DNA of 38,687 nt from Pseudomonadota bacterium (GTDB lineage Bacteria > Myxococcota_A > UBA9042 > GCA-2863065): the NCBI GenBank assembly GCA_005776725.1, contig SXOO01000234.1, positions 1 through 38,687 on the forward strand, in the 5' to 3' direction. Positions 16,601-25,187 of this stretch are shown one piece after another; position 1 is the first letter of the stretch, and each line of letters starts with the position of its first letter. The position numbers and the translations under genes are program-made. Below the pieces are notes generated by a model. The model had not been told where the DNA came from. It saw only the letters and a program-made list of their open reading frames with translations, and made no database searches.

Positions 16601-17853
16601 AGCAGCAGGGTGGCGAGGGGAGCGCCGTGCGTCGCCCGTAGCGGCGTGGCACAGCCGCCGTTGTCCACGACCGTGACCGTGGGCGGGCCCACGTCTGGCC
16701 CATCGGACAGCCCCAGATCCGCGGAGCCGCTCGACGACGCGTCGCTCCGCGGGCCGCTCGATGTGTCTTCCCGCGGTGCAGGATCCGCGTTGCCGGGCGA
16801 GCCAGCGTCCGGCTCGGACGCGCCGTCCTCGTCGGGCACCGGCCCCAGATCCTCCTCCGGCGCGGGGCAGTCCTCGTTCGGGGTGTTGATGCACTCGGTG
16901 AGGTCGGGGTCGCAGCCGTCGTCGGTGCACGGATCGCCGTCGTCGCAATCCACGGCCACCGAGACCTGCACGCCGCACCCGTCCAGCCAGACCACGTCGC
17001 CTCCGCTGCAGGCGGTCTGGGCCGCCTCGCCGCATCCACACTCGGGGTTGATCGCCGCCGTGTGGAAGCAGGACTCGCCGCCCGCCGGGCAGGTGTCGAC
17101 TGAGCACGGGTTGCCGTCCTCGCAGCTCTCGGCGAGGCCCTGCGCCTGACCGCAGCTGTCGACCCACATCAGGTGCCTCTGCGCGCAGGCGGGCGCCTCG
17201 AGGGCTGAGCAGGCCGGTGTACATCCCCCCTGGGGGATGTGAACGCACTTCGCGGACTTCGCGTCGCAGGTGTCGATGGTGCAGTCGTCTTTGTCGTCGC
17301 AGGTGGCCAGCACCGCGCCGGGTGCGCCGCAGCCATCCACCCAGATGACCGCGTCCGCGAGGCACGCGGTGGTGTCGTGGGGAGGGCAGGGCGGACACTC
17401 TGGGAGCGGCGCGGCCGTGTGGACGCAGGCGCCCGCCGCGCAGCCGTCGGTGGTGCACGGATCGCCGTCCGTGCAGTCCTCCGCGAGGTTGCCGGTGTTC
17501 CCGCAGCTGTCTACGGAGTACAGGTCGCCGCCGATACACGCGACCGATGCGTTCGGTTCACAACAGCCGTCGGTGAGCGGGGTGTGCGTGCACGCCTCGG
17601 CGGCGGAGTCGCAGTCGTCGGCTGTACAGTCCTTGCCGTCGTCGCAGTCCTCCTTCTTGTCGCTGACGCGGCCGCAGCCATCCACCCAGTAGAGGTCCCC
17701 GTCATCGCAGAGGGTGGAGACCTGGTCCCCGCCGGGAGCTACGTACACGCACTGATCCACCTCGCAGCTGTCCGTGGTGCAGTCGTCGCCGTCGTCGCAG
17801 ACCTCAGCCACGTCGATGATGACCGACTGGCTGAAGGGCGCAGTCGAGCTCAC
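16552..17853 (-). CDS. 5'-truncated Cys-rich CTDC-repeat surface protein with C-terminal anchor
   Basis: The frame encodes about 433 residues. From residue 16 it is built of repeats CDDGxxCTxDxCD...CxH and WVDxCG, spaced about 50-55 residues apart. These resemble the Dictyostelium-type CTDC extracellular repeats that are common in Myxococcota. After about residue 310 it becomes an acidic, Ser/Pro linker, then GGCATPLRA, a hydrophobic helix ([13 protein letters not shown]) and IRGRGPRP, a MYXO-CTERM-like anchor. The N-terminus is wrong for a secreted protein. There is no signal peptide, and the first ~12 codons ([12 protein letters not shown]) are antisense to an ahpF 3' end. The gene has therefore lost its 5' end at about 17800-17825. 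It is probably non-functional, or annotated with an artificial GTG start. Confidence 0.75.
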   Translation of the reverse strand: MSSTAPFSQSVIIDVAEVCDDGDDCTTDSCEVDQCVYVAPGGDQVSTLCDDGDLYWVDGCGRVSDKKEDCDDGKDCTADDCDSAAEACTHTPLTDGCCEPNASVACIGGDLYSVDSCGNTGNLAEDCTDGDPCTTDGCAAGACVHTAAPLPECPPCPPHDTTACLADAVIWVDGCGAPGAVLATCDDKDDCTIDTCDAKSAKCVHIPQGGCTPACSALEAPACAQRHLMWVDSCGQAQGLAESCEDGNPCSVDTCPAGGESCFHTAAINPECGCGEAAQTACSGGDVVWLDGCGVQVSVAVDCDDGDPCTDDGCDPDLTECINTPNEDCPAPEEDLGPVPDEDGASEPDAGSPGNADPAPREDTSSGPRSDASSSGSADLGLSDGPDVGPPTVTVVDNGGCATPLRATHGAPLATLLLVLLALAGIRGRGPRP

Positions 17854-18019
17854 GTCTCACGGGGAGATCGCAGTGGACGCCAAGGGGCAGACCTCGGCCT
17901 CCGGGGTGTTCGCTGCGGGCGACGCGACCACTTCGCCTTTCAAGCAGATCGTGATCGCCATGGGCGACGGCGCCACCGCCAGCCTCGCGGCCTTCGAACA
18001 CCTCATCCGAACGAGCTAG
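17816..18019 (+). pseudogene. ahpF: 3' fragment of alkyl hydroperoxide reductase subunit F
   Basis: From about 17822 the + strand reads [32 protein letters not shown], then [16 protein letters not shown] and AFEHLIRTS before TAG 18017-18019. This is the conserved C-terminus of AhpF/thioredoxin-reductase flavoproteins, including the FAAGD FAD-binding motif and the KQIxIAxGxGAxAxLxAFxYLIR helix. Only about 65 codons remain of a protein normally near 520 residues. The upstream sequence switches abruptly to antisense of the Cys-rich CTDC gene, so no upstream part of ahpF is present. A hairpin follows the stop. The fragment has no start of its own and is taken as a pseudogene, or as an assembly join. 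Confidence 0.85.
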
Positions 18020-18052
18020 GACGGCGTTGCTCGACGGCGCGGCCTCGGTGCC

Positions 18053-18072
18053 CTGGCGTAACGCTACGCCAG
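18053..18072 (+). terminator. Hairpin after the ahpF fragment
   Basis: CTGGCGTA (18053-18060) and TACGCCAG (18065-18072) form a perfect 8-bp stem with a 4-base loop, 33 bp after the ahpF stop. There is no T-run, so intrinsic termination is not certain. Confidence 0.45.
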
Positions 18073-18205
18073 GTGGATGGGAGCGTTCGGCGAAGGTGGA
18101 TGAGAGCTCCGGCCTCCGTAGGGCGTGAACGTCCACGCGAGGCGCGTACGCGGCTGGCCCGACGCTTGCTCAGCTGCGGAGGACACGGACTCCACGGAGT
18201 TGATC

Positions 18206-18895
18206 ATGCGCCTCGCCCCCTTCTTCTTCCTGCTCCTCGCCAGCTTCCCTGGCTGCTTCGGCTACGCCGCCCCCGCCCGGATTGGGTTCGACGGGATGCC
18301 AACGTCGGCTGCAGCTGGCCACGGCTCGGTCGCTGCCACCTACGGCGTCGGGCCCACCGCGTCCGGAGACGCTCGGGTATCCGTGGGCGTAGGCAGCGGG
18401 GTCAGCGTGACCGTCGGAGGGCTCGTCGCTTCGGCGGGGATCCTCATGGGCAACGCGGGGGTGCGCGTCTCCCTCGTGGACGGACCGCTCCTCGTGTTGG
18501 ACATGGGGGTCGACCTCGGGGCCGGGCTCGGCGGGCAAGAGTCCAACCTGGCGGATGACGCCGAGGGCGCCGAGGAGGAGAACGAGAGCCGAGACAACGA
18601 GGAGCTCGCGTTGGCGGGAGCCGTGGACTTCACGCTGGGACTGCGCCTGCACCGCTACGGCGGCCTCTATCTGCCGTTGCGCGTTCAAGTCGGCGACTCG
18701 CCCTCCAACCCCTTGATCCCGCTGACCATCTACCACCAGGTGGCGCTGGGCTGGCAGGCCGAGTGGACCGACCACCTCTACACGAAGCTCGACGCGGGAT
18801 ACTTCGGCCTCAATACGCTCGAGTCCACGGGCAAGGACGACCCGACCTACGAGTCCGGCTGGACGGCCAACGTCGGCTTCGGCGCTCGCTGGTGA
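18206..18895 (+). CDS. Small outer-membrane-type beta-barrel-like protein
   Basis: This 229-aa exported protein starts with MRLAPFFFLLLASFPGCFG, a signal peptide with a possible but non-standard lipobox around Cys17. The rest alternates Gly/Val-rich beta strands (VSVGVGSGVSVTVGG, VRVSLVDGPLLVLDMG, DFTLGLRLHRYGG, LYLPLRVQVG). An acidic insert lies near 115-132 (DDAEGAEEENESRDNEE). The protein ends in FGARW, an aromatic C-terminus as expected for BAM-assembled barrels. ATG 18206 with GGAG eight bases upstream is chosen over the frame's earlier starts. I do not recognise a named family. It stands alone between the ahpF fragment and the DUF4838-like gene. Confidence 0.7.
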   Translation: MRLAPFFFLLLASFPGCFGYAAPARIGFDGMPTSAAAGHGSVAATYGVGPTASGDARVSVGVGSGVSVTVGGLVASAGILMGNAGVRVSLVDGPLLVLDMGVDLGAGLGGQESNLADDAEGAEEENESRDNEELALAGAVDFTLGLRLHRYGGLYLPLRVQVGDSPSNPLIPLTIYHQVALGWQAEWTDHLYTKLDAGYFGLNTLESTGKDDPTYESGWTANVGFGARW

Positions 18896-19120
18896 CGTGA
18901 GCGGCGCCGGTTGTCTCGGTCCTGGCGGTCCGCGGGGCGATCACGGGCGGTCGCGCGGTGGTCACGCTGGGCTCCGTGGGCGCGGGGGCGCGGAAGGAGG
19001 CCATGGAGCTGGCCGCGGTCTCGAGCGCCGGCCGCCTCGGGGCGAAGGTTCAGGGCGTGCGCCTCGAGGCCCAGTGCCCCAAGAGAGACACTGCGTCCAT
19101 TGGGCGGTAGGCTCGGCCGC
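18896..19120. other. 225-bp intergenic region with an open but start-less frame
   Basis: Between two + strand genes there is a 70-codon frame (18901-19110, ending TAG) that reads like protein: VVSVLAVRGAITGG, then VVTLGSVGAGARKEAMELAAVSSAGRLG in consecutive order. It is closed by a TGA directly before it and has no good start with a ribosome binding site. It may be a relic of a lost gene or chance GC-rich openness. Confidence 0.3.
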
Positions 19121-21706
19121 ATGAGCTCGCTCCCTGCCGTCGTTCGTGGGTGTTCCCTCGTGTCCTTGGTGCTCGCCTGCACGTCCGCGCCGGTCACGGC
19201 CACTCTGGACACCCGAGAGACCGTGACCGTCGCCTTGTCGTTTCACCTCGTCCTGCCCAGCGACGCCGGGGTGGGTCTGCGCGCGGCCGCTGAAGACCTC
19301 GTCGCGGTGGTGGTGGCCCAGGGCGGCTGCGCGTCTCTCGAGGCCTCGGGATGCGAGGGCGGGTCCACGGTGAGCGTGGTGCGCGACGCCCAGGCCCCCA
19401 GCCTCGACGCGTTCCGGTTCACCGGCGACACCCTCTCGGCTCGCGGTGATGTGGGTGCCGCGAACGGGCTCTACCACCTCACCGAGCGCCTCGGGGCCGT
19501 CTGGATTCACCCCGAAGAGCCCGTGCGGTTCACCCACAAAGCGACCGGCCTGCCGGTAGGTGACGGCAGCTGGGATGAGCCGCGGTTCGCGCTGCGGGGC
19601 TTTCACGAGCACACGCAGCACCCGATCCCCATGAGCGACTACCTGCTTCGCCCTGGGAGCGACGACTTCCGCGAGCGCGTCTCCCGGTACCTGCGCTGGC
19701 TGGCGCGTAACCGCCAGAACGTCTTGCTTTTCCACGCGCTTCGGACGCTGGACCTGCCGGTCTGGGGGCCCTACATGGCCGACATCGCGGCCGAGGCCCG
19801 CGGGTACGGCATCCACATGGGCGCCGTCGTCGGGTTCGCGGATGAGCAGCAACACGCGTTCAAGCTGATCGCGACGGCCTCGCCCGACCCCGACGCGGAC
19901 ATCCGCGCCGGTCTGGACGCCCTGCTCGCGGCCGACCTGGACTATGTGGGCCTCCAGCTCGGGACCAGCGAGTTCACGAAGCCCGCCGACGCGGACGTGC
20001 TCCACTGGCTCGAGGTGGCCACCGAGCACCTCGCAGACAAGCACCCGCAGGTCCGCGCCTTCGCCTGGATCCACATCACCTGCTCCGTCAAGGACGAGGC
20101 CGGCGGCTACTTCTTCCACCTGCCGCTGAGCGGCCCAGAGAGCCTCGGCGCGTTCGTACACACCACCATGTTCTACACGCTCACCGATCCGGCGCCGGTC
20201 TACGACTGCGAGGACTTCGGCCATCAGCTCGAGTTCGTGGACGCCGCCGAGGGCAAGCGCGAGCTGGTGTTTTTTCCTGAGACGGCCTGGTGGCTCGGCT
20301 TCGACAACAACGTGCCTCTGGTCCTCCCGATCACCGGGCTCTCTCGCGAGCGAGATATCGAGACGCTCAGGGGGCGCGATGTGACAGGGCATGTCACATT
20401 CACCACCGGCCGCGAGTGGACCTATTGGCAGTATGATCACTACCTCACGCGCGCCACGTGGAGCGAGGAGTCGTGGGACGCGTACGTGGCGGCGATCTCT
20501 CCCCTGTACGGCGACCACCAGGTAGCCGCCCGCGCGCTGATCCGCGGGGTGACCGCGGCGCAGGAGCACGTGCTGTATCGCGTTCGGCCGGAGCTCTTCT
20601 TCTACCTCTCCGGCGAGCTGCCCCAGGACGAAGCGGGGGCCGCCGCGGGGATCCTGGCGCGGCGCCCGAAGGTGCCCTTCAAGGAGGTGCTCGGCTACGA
20701 CGAGGCCGCTTTCGCGCTCTGGCGCGAGCGCGACTACGCCGCGCTCGGTGACTTCGCGGTCGCGCTGGACGCCGCGCTCGAGCCCCTCGAGTCCCTGGGA
20801 CCGCTCGATGCCAGCGCCGGCCTCGTCTTCGAGCTTCAAGCCAGCTACGAGACGCTACGCGACCGCGTCGCCCATGTGCGGCACCTCTACACCGGCGTCA
20901 TCCGCGTCCGCGAGGGCGACCGGGCGGGCGCCGAGGCCGAGCTGGCAGCGGCCCGCGCGATCAGCGAGCGGGTCATCGCCCGCGTCGCCGAGGTGGAGGC
21001 GCTCTATCGCGACCCGCTCGAGATCCTGGCCGAAGAGAAGCCCGACACCCTCACCGCGTACCCTCTCGGGTACCTCCACGAGACCCGCACCGGCTACTTC
21101 TGGACCCGCCGCGACGAGCAGCTGGCGCTGCTGATCATGGCCACCTTCGACGCACCGGTCGAGGCGTGGGAGACGCCTCCGGGGACGCTCTACGCCGTGG
21201 AGGCAGAGGGCCTCACCCTGACGCAGCCGAGCGATCCGTTCGCCGGAAGCGTCATCGCAGGGTTCATCCCGCGCCTCCTGCTCGGGCTGTCCATCGACGG
21301 AGGGGCGGCCACGCTGGTGTTCGGGGAGGACGTCAACACGAACAACCTCCCGGATCCGGACACCGAGACCGCCGTGCAAGACGCGGACATCACGGACGGC
21401 CGCTTCGAGGCCACCGTGACGCGGTTGCCGCTGGTGGTCTACGACACGGCCGGCGCGGCGGTTGGGACCATCGGGGTCCGCGAGGCGGTGTTCGACTTCA
21501 CCCTGGACGGCGGCGCCCTCTCGCTTGGCGCGCTGTCTGGCGGTCTCGAGACCCAGCCCCTCGTCGCCGCCGTGCTCGCGATCGCCGGGATCGATCGCGC
21601 GGGGATCGAGTCGCTGGTGAAGAGCGTCTTCGGGCTCCCCGAGGACGCTCCCCTGCCAGAGACCGTTCCGGTCGCCTTTCAGCTCAGCCCGGTGGTTGTT
21701 CCATGA
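19121..21706 (+). CDS. Large lipoprotein with DUF4838/glycoside-hydrolase-like region
   Basis: An 861-aa exported lipoprotein (LVSLVLACTS; Cys18 or nearby). After a beta-rich N-terminal region comes ANGLYHLTERLGAVWIHPEE at about 110-130, the pattern that precedes the catalytic barrel in DUF4838 and related alpha-glucuronidase/GH20-type N-terminal domains. A barrel-like region with many Trp, His and Asp follows (about 150-480, e.g. RNRQNVLLFHALRT, AFAWIHITC). A helical region with Arg/Glu-rich coiled segments covers about 500-680, and a beta-rich C-terminal domain follows. I infer carbohydrate binding or hydrolysis without identifying catalytic residues. ATG 19121 starts at the signal peptide. 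The stop overlaps the next gene as ATGA, so the two lipoproteins are likely co-expressed. Confidence 0.7.
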   Translation: MSSLPAVVRGCSLVSLVLACTSAPVTATLDTRETVTVALSFHLVLPSDAGVGLRAAAEDLVAVVVAQGGCASLEASGCEGGSTVSVVRDAQAPSLDAFRFTGDTLSARGDVGAANGLYHLTERLGAVWIHPEEPVRFTHKATGLPVGDGSWDEPRFALRGFHEHTQHPIPMSDYLLRPGSDDFRERVSRYLRWLARNRQNVLLFHALRTLDLPVWGPYMADIAAEARGYGIHMGAVVGFADEQQHAFKLIATASPDPDADIRAGLDALLAADLDYVGLQLGTSEFTKPADADVLHWLEVATEHLADKHPQVRAFAWIHITCSVKDEAGGYFFHLPLSGPESLGAFVHTTMFYTLTDPAPVYDCEDFGHQLEFVDAAEGKRELVFFPETAWWLGFDNNVPLVLPITGLSRERDIETLRGRDVTGHVTFTTGREWTYWQYDHYLTRATWSEESWDAYVAAISPLYGDHQVAARALIRGVTAAQEHVLYRVRPELFFYLSGELPQDEAGAAAGILARRPKVPFKEVLGYDEAAFALWRERDYAALGDFAVALDAALEPLESLGPLDASAGLVFELQASYETLRDRVAHVRHLYTGVIRVREGDRAGAEAELAAARAISERVIARVAEVEALYRDPLEILAEEKPDTLTAYPLGYLHETRTGYFWTRRDEQLALLIMATFDAPVEAWETPPGTLYAVEAEGLTLTQPSDPFAGSVIAGFIPRLLLGLSIDGGAATLVFGEDVNTNNLPDPDTETAVQDADITDGRFEATVTRLPLVVYDTAGAAVGTIGVREAVFDFTLDGGALSLGALSGGLETQPLVAAVLAIAGIDRAGIESLVKSVFGLPEDAPLPETVPVAFQLSPVVVP

Positions 21707-23058
21707 GCCGCCCGACCGCCCTCATCCTTGCCCTGGCGTCGGGTTTCCTGCTCGGCTGCGGCGCAGACTCCGGGTCCAGCGCGTGCGTCCCCGGTCTCGT
21801 CGCTGCGTGTGCTTGCCCCGGGGGAGGGCAGGGCGTTCAGACCTGCGCGGCCAACGGTGCCCAATTCGGAGCGTGCACGGGGTGTCCTTCTGTGGATGCG
21901 GAGGCCCCCGGGGATGTGGCAGAGGATCCGGAGGAGACCGCGTCGGGCGACCTGCCCGGGTCGGACGGCCTCGACGTGAGCCCGGGAACGGACGACACGT
22001 CTCACGAGGCGCCTTCAGACATCGTCGCGGCGGTCCCCTGTGAGCCCTGTGGCTACGGGACCGTCAAGGGGGTCATCTGCGCCCCCAACGAGCAGATCTT
22101 CATCGCCGCCGGGCGCGTGACTATTGACGCGATCGACTGTGACGGCAGCTCCAAGATCCTGGAGACCACCTCGGCGGCCGACGGCAGCTGGACGCTCGAG
22201 GGCGTCCCGTGCGGCCTTCACACCGTGGTCGTGAAGGCGGGCAGCTTCGAGAAGACCTTCCCGGTCCAGGTCGAGACCGGAGAGACCACGGACCACAGCG
22301 GGGTGGGCAAGAAGCAGTGCTTCAAGGCCAACGCCACGCCGATCGCCGTGCTCTGGGGGCAGTGGGACCACCAGCACCAGCTCCTCGACGCGCTGGGGCT
22401 CGAGTACGACTACTACAACTTCGAGTACGACTACTTCAACGACGTGGATCCCGACACGATCCCGGCCCTCACGCTGCTCCGCACCCCTGCCGAGCTCGCG
22501 AAGTACCGCATCATCTTCTTCAACTGTGGGAGCGCAGCGCTGAGCTGGGCCACGGGTTATCCCGAGGTGGCGCAGAACCTGCGGGAGTTTGTGCTCGATG
22601 GGGGCTCCCTCTACGCGTCTGATCTTTCGTGGGCATATCTCGAGGCCGCCTTCCCGGAGGCCTTCGACTTCTACGGCGCCGACGACCTGCCCAACACGCC
22701 CATGGCCAACGACGGCCCGCAGCAGGCCATGAGCAACGTGGAGATCGCCGCGACGATCACGGACCCAACGCTCGCCGCCTACGTGGGCGTGAAGGACTTC
22801 GTGGCCAAGTACGGGCCAGGGCCGCTCATCGCGCTCGAAGCCGTGGGGCCCAGCGGCTCCGTGCCGCACGTGATGGCTGGCGTGAAGTTCGAGACCGGCG
22901 GCGCCTTCGGGGGCTACGAGGTGAAGAACCAGCCCGTGGTGGTGTCACACGCTCCCGGCGAAGGGGCCGGCCGGGTGGTCTACACCACCTTCCACAACGA
23001 CGAGCAGGCAGACGACGTGATGCAGAAGATCCTGAACTTCCTCGTCTTCGTGCTCTAG
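21703..23058 (+). CDS. Lipoprotein with carboxypeptidase-regulatory-like and ThuA/GATase-like domains
   Basis: A 451-aa lipoprotein (GFLLGC, Cys19). A short Cys-rich segment (28-61) is followed by an acidic linker (62-107). A carboxypeptidase-regulatory-like beta-sandwich occupies about 119-195 (GTVKGVICAP, then DGSWTLEGVPCGLHTVVVKAG). From about 212 to the end the pattern fits a class I glutamine-amidotransferase/ThuA-like fold: AVLWGQWDHQ, YRIIFFNCGS, LREFVLDGGSLYASD, and near the end HAPGEGAGRVVYTTFHNDEQ. The fold assignment is by pattern, and I see no clear Cys-His-Glu triad, so a non-catalytic role is as likely. ATG 21703 overlaps the upstream stop by 4 bp. It converges with the collagen-like gene, leaving only 10 bp between stops. 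Confidence 0.7.
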   Translation: MSRPTALILALASGFLLGCGADSGSSACVPGLVAACACPGGGQGVQTCAANGAQFGACTGCPSVDAEAPGDVAEDPEETASGDLPGSDGLDVSPGTDDTSHEAPSDIVAAVPCEPCGYGTVKGVICAPNEQIFIAAGRVTIDAIDCDGSSKILETTSAADGSWTLEGVPCGLHTVVVKAGSFEKTFPVQVETGETTDHSGVGKKQCFKANATPIAVLWGQWDHQHQLLDALGLEYDYYNFEYDYFNDVDPDTIPALTLLRTPAELAKYRIIFFNCGSAALSWATGYPEVAQNLREFVLDGGSLYASDLSWAYLEAAFPEAFDFYGADDLPNTPMANDGPQQAMSNVEIAATITDPTLAAYVGVKDFVAKYGPGPLIALEAVGPSGSVPHVMAGVKFETGGAFGGYEVKNQPVVVSHAPGEGAGRVVYTTFHNDEQADDVMQKILNFLVFVL

Positions 23059-23068
23059 CTCGCGTCCG

Positions 23069-24574
23069 CTACTGTTTGCAGCACATGGCGCAGCTGTTGT
23101 CGACGCGATCCATCCCATTGTCCACGTTACCGCTGGTCTCGCGGTGCCGCATCAGGCGGGCGTCGTAGCCACTGGCCCAGGGGTTGGTGGTTTCACCCGT
23201 ATCGACGCAGAGCGTGCGCCCGTAGATCGCGGCTCCGGTGTAGGCCTCAACGCCACCGGAGCGGCCGCCGTACACCTTGGTGTAGCCCGAGGGACACGTG
23301 GTGCTGCTGAGGTTGACGAAGCAGCCGCCCTGGCAGCAGACCGAGCACCTCGAGAGCACCTTCGACATGCCGTCGCCCTGAGCGTCGCCGTACATGAGGC
23401 GGTTCGCATAACTTCCAGTCCAGGTGGTCAGCGCAGTCGCAGACTCCGAGATACACTCCACGTTGCTGTGGTGTGCGCCGCCTGCGTGGAAGGCCTCGTG
23501 CCCCCCCGGTCGGCCCTTCACCACCTCGGTGTAGCCCAACGAGCAGCCCCACGCACCCCACCGCGTGTAACAGTTGCCGCCGCTCGGCCCGGTGGCGCCC
23601 TGGATCCCCTGGATTCCCTGCGCTCCCTGGTCGCCCTTGGCGCCCGTGACCCCCTGGACGCCCTGCGGCCCCTGGTCGCCCTTGACGCCGGCGACCCCCT
23701 GAGCTCCCTGCGGCCCCTGGTCGCCCTTGACGCCCTGTGGGCCCTGGATTCCCTGCGGCCCCTGGTCGCCCTTGACGCCCTGGGGCCCCTGGATACCCTG
23801 CGCCCCCGGGTCTCCCTTGGGGCCCGTGAGCCCCTGGATTCCCTGCGCCCCCGGGTCTCCCTTAGCGCCCTGTGGCCCCTGGATTCCCTGCGCCCCCGGG
23901 TCGCCCCTGGCGCCCTCGGGCCCCTGGATTCCCTGCGCTCCCGGGTCTCCCTTGGGGCCCGTGAGCCCCTGGATTCCCTGCGCTCCCGTGTCGCCCTTGG
24001 CGCCCGGAAGTCCCTGCACACCGGGAGCACCCTGAGGACCCATGGGCCCCTCGAAGTCCTCCCACCCGGCGCCGGCGCATATCCGCACCCGATCGAGCCC
24101 CTGGTCGAAGTAAAGACGCCCGAGCGTCGAAGCGCCGCAAGGGCCCGGGGCGGACGCGTAGGTCTCGAGGCCGCGCGCCACCAGGGCCTGCTCCGCCAGC
24201 GTGGCGCGGAGGGCGAAGGGCACAGACAGGATGGCGAGCGGTGCGCCGAGCGGGGTGCCGTCCACCTCCAGCTGCGCCCAGAGCGCCTCCTGCCCGGCGA
24301 CCATCCCCACATCCAGCGGCGCCTCGGTTCCCACGGCCAACGAGAAGACGCCGTCGACGATCTTGACCCCGAGGAAGCTCTCCTTGTGTACCTCGGTGAC
24401 CGCCTCGGGCTCGGCGTAGAGCACCACGGTGAGCCCGAAGGTGCCGTCGACCCCCTCGCCGGCGAGGTTCGACAACCGGCCCTGGACCGTGAGCTGCGGC
24501 GGGACCGCACCCACGCTGGCGGAGGTGAGGAGGAGGAGCGCAACGGAGCAGCAACGTGTGATGTTCGAGTGCAT
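23069..24574 (-). CDS. Exported collagen-like protein with duplicated Cys-rich C-terminal domain
   Basis: A 501-aa protein with a signal peptide ([13 protein letters not shown], to residue 23) and an N-terminal beta domain of about 150 residues ([19 protein letters not shown] and [18 protein letters not shown], as in many myxobacterial surface proteins). A collagen-like Gly-Xaa-Yaa region spans about 176-332. A C-terminal region then holds two similar units of about 80 residues (335-417 and 420-501). Each has GYT.V..GR.GG.EA, a central Cys, W...Y..RLM, GM..V and a terminal C.(M/V)CC. The collagen part is built of nine 15-residue repeats. It probably forms trimers displayed outside the cell. 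ATG 24574 begins at the signal peptide, although its ribosome binding site is weak. Confidence 0.85.
   Translation of the reverse strand: MHSNITRCCSVALLLLTSASVGAVPPQLTVQGRLSNLAGEGVDGTFGLTVVLYAEPEAVTEVHKESFLGVKIVDGVFSLAVGTEAPLDVGMVAGQEALWAQLEVDGTPLGAPLAILSVPFALRATLAEQALVARGLETYASAPGPCGASTLGRLYFDQGLDRVRICAGAGWEDFEGPMGPQGAPGVQGLPGAKGDTGAQGIQGLTGPKGDPGAQGIQGPEGARGDPGAQGIQGPQGAKGDPGAQGIQGLTGPKGDPGAQGIQGPQGVKGDQGPQGIQGPQGVKGDQGPQGAQGVAGVKGDQGPQGVQGVTGAKGDQGAQGIQGIQGATGPSGGNCYTRWGAWGCSLGYTEVVKGRPGGHEAFHAGGAHHSNVECISESATALTTWTGSYANRLMYGDAQGDGMSKVLSRCSVCCQGGCFVNLSSTTCPSGYTKVYGGRSGGVEAYTGAAIYGRTLCVDTGETTNPWASGYDARLMRHRETSGNVDNGMDRVDNSCAMCCKQ
23600..24004. repeat. Nine tandem 45-bp collagen repeats
   Basis: The repeats encode residues 191-325 of the collagen-like protein. 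The unit is G(A/P/V)(K/R)GD(P/Q/T)G(A/P)QGIQG plus two variable residues, usually LT or PQ. The period is 45 bp, so unit gain or loss keeps the frame. Confidence 0.9.
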
Positions 24575-24687
24575 GCCCGCAGAGTGCCGGGATCGTCAGC
24601 GCAACTCCAGCCGGAAGAGGAGCAGGCCACTCGAGTTGTCGGCCCGGAGCCCGCTCGGCGCGGCGCCCACCGACGCGCTTGGGACGG

Positions 24688-25074
24688 TTAGAAGCGGCGC
24701 GTCAGCGTCGGGATCTCGCTACGAGCGCGAAATCGGAGCCCTGACCAGTCGGCGTCGATCGCGACCTGCGTGACCGGCAGGAAGTCGGCGTCGTTGAGCG
24801 GCGCCCAGCCTCGGTCGCGCGAGAGGTCGCTTGCCAGAGCACCCGACAGCTTCGGGTAGGCGAACCAGAGATGGGCGCCGGGCCGATAGTTCGCAAGCAG
24901 GCGCGCTGCGGTGGGGCCCACATCAGAGGCGCGGGCGCAGAAGCCAAGCAACCACTCCGGGGCGTCGCCGCGGCGAACCGACTCGAAGGCGGGCGTCATC
25001 GCCAATGGGAGGTTCGTGATGAGGCCCGTGTTTTCGGGCCGGTATCCCAACTTCTGCAGGAGCGCCTTCGCCAT
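24688..25074 (-). CDS. DUF3052-like small protein
   Basis: This 128-aa soluble protein starts MAKALLQKLGYRPE and contains LANYRPGAHLWFAYPKLSG (about 63-81), DLSRDRGWAPL, VTQVAIDADWSGLRFR and a closing EIPTLTRR. The order 'KLG.(R/K)P ... L.PGG.LW..YPK ... DL.RD ... VAID..WS.LRFR..EI..LTR' is that of the DUF3052 family, whose members are small, often single-domain proteins of unknown function related in fold to methyltransferases. The initiating ATG at 25074 lacks a good Shine-Dalgarno. The open frame continues 27 codons upstream with low-complexity Arg/Gly sequence, which I leave out. It lies 113 bp from the M15-type gene on the same strand. Confidence 0.65.
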   Translation of the reverse strand: MAKALLQKLGYRPENTGLITNLPLAMTPAFESVRRGDAPEWLLGFCARASDVGPTAARLLANYRPGAHLWFAYPKLSGALASDLSRDRGWAPLNDADFLPVTQVAIDADWSGLRFRARSEIPTLTRRF

Positions 25075-25187
25075 CGATGGGAGGGTGCCATGCCCCGGAG
25101 GGCCACGTCGAGGCCGGCCTCGCCCACCAAGACGACCCAGCCGAATGAGGGCCACAGACTGCTCCCGAGCCGGACTGGGCCGACGGC

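Noticed and set aside
18962..20839. Minus-strand 625-codon frame antisense to the DUF4838-like gene
   Set aside because: No recognisable motifs and it would erase the lipoprotein gene, which has a signal peptide and a coupled neighbour.
23600..24004. Regular 45-bp repeats considered as a CRISPR array
   Set aside because: There are no unique spacers between conserved repeats, the units are contiguous and in frame, and no cas genes are nearby.
23144..24691. Plus-strand 515-codon frame with repeated [12 protein letters not shown] units
   Set aside because: These are the complement of the collagen repeats. The minus-strand reading with Gly-Xaa-Yaa repeats and a signal peptide is the real gene.
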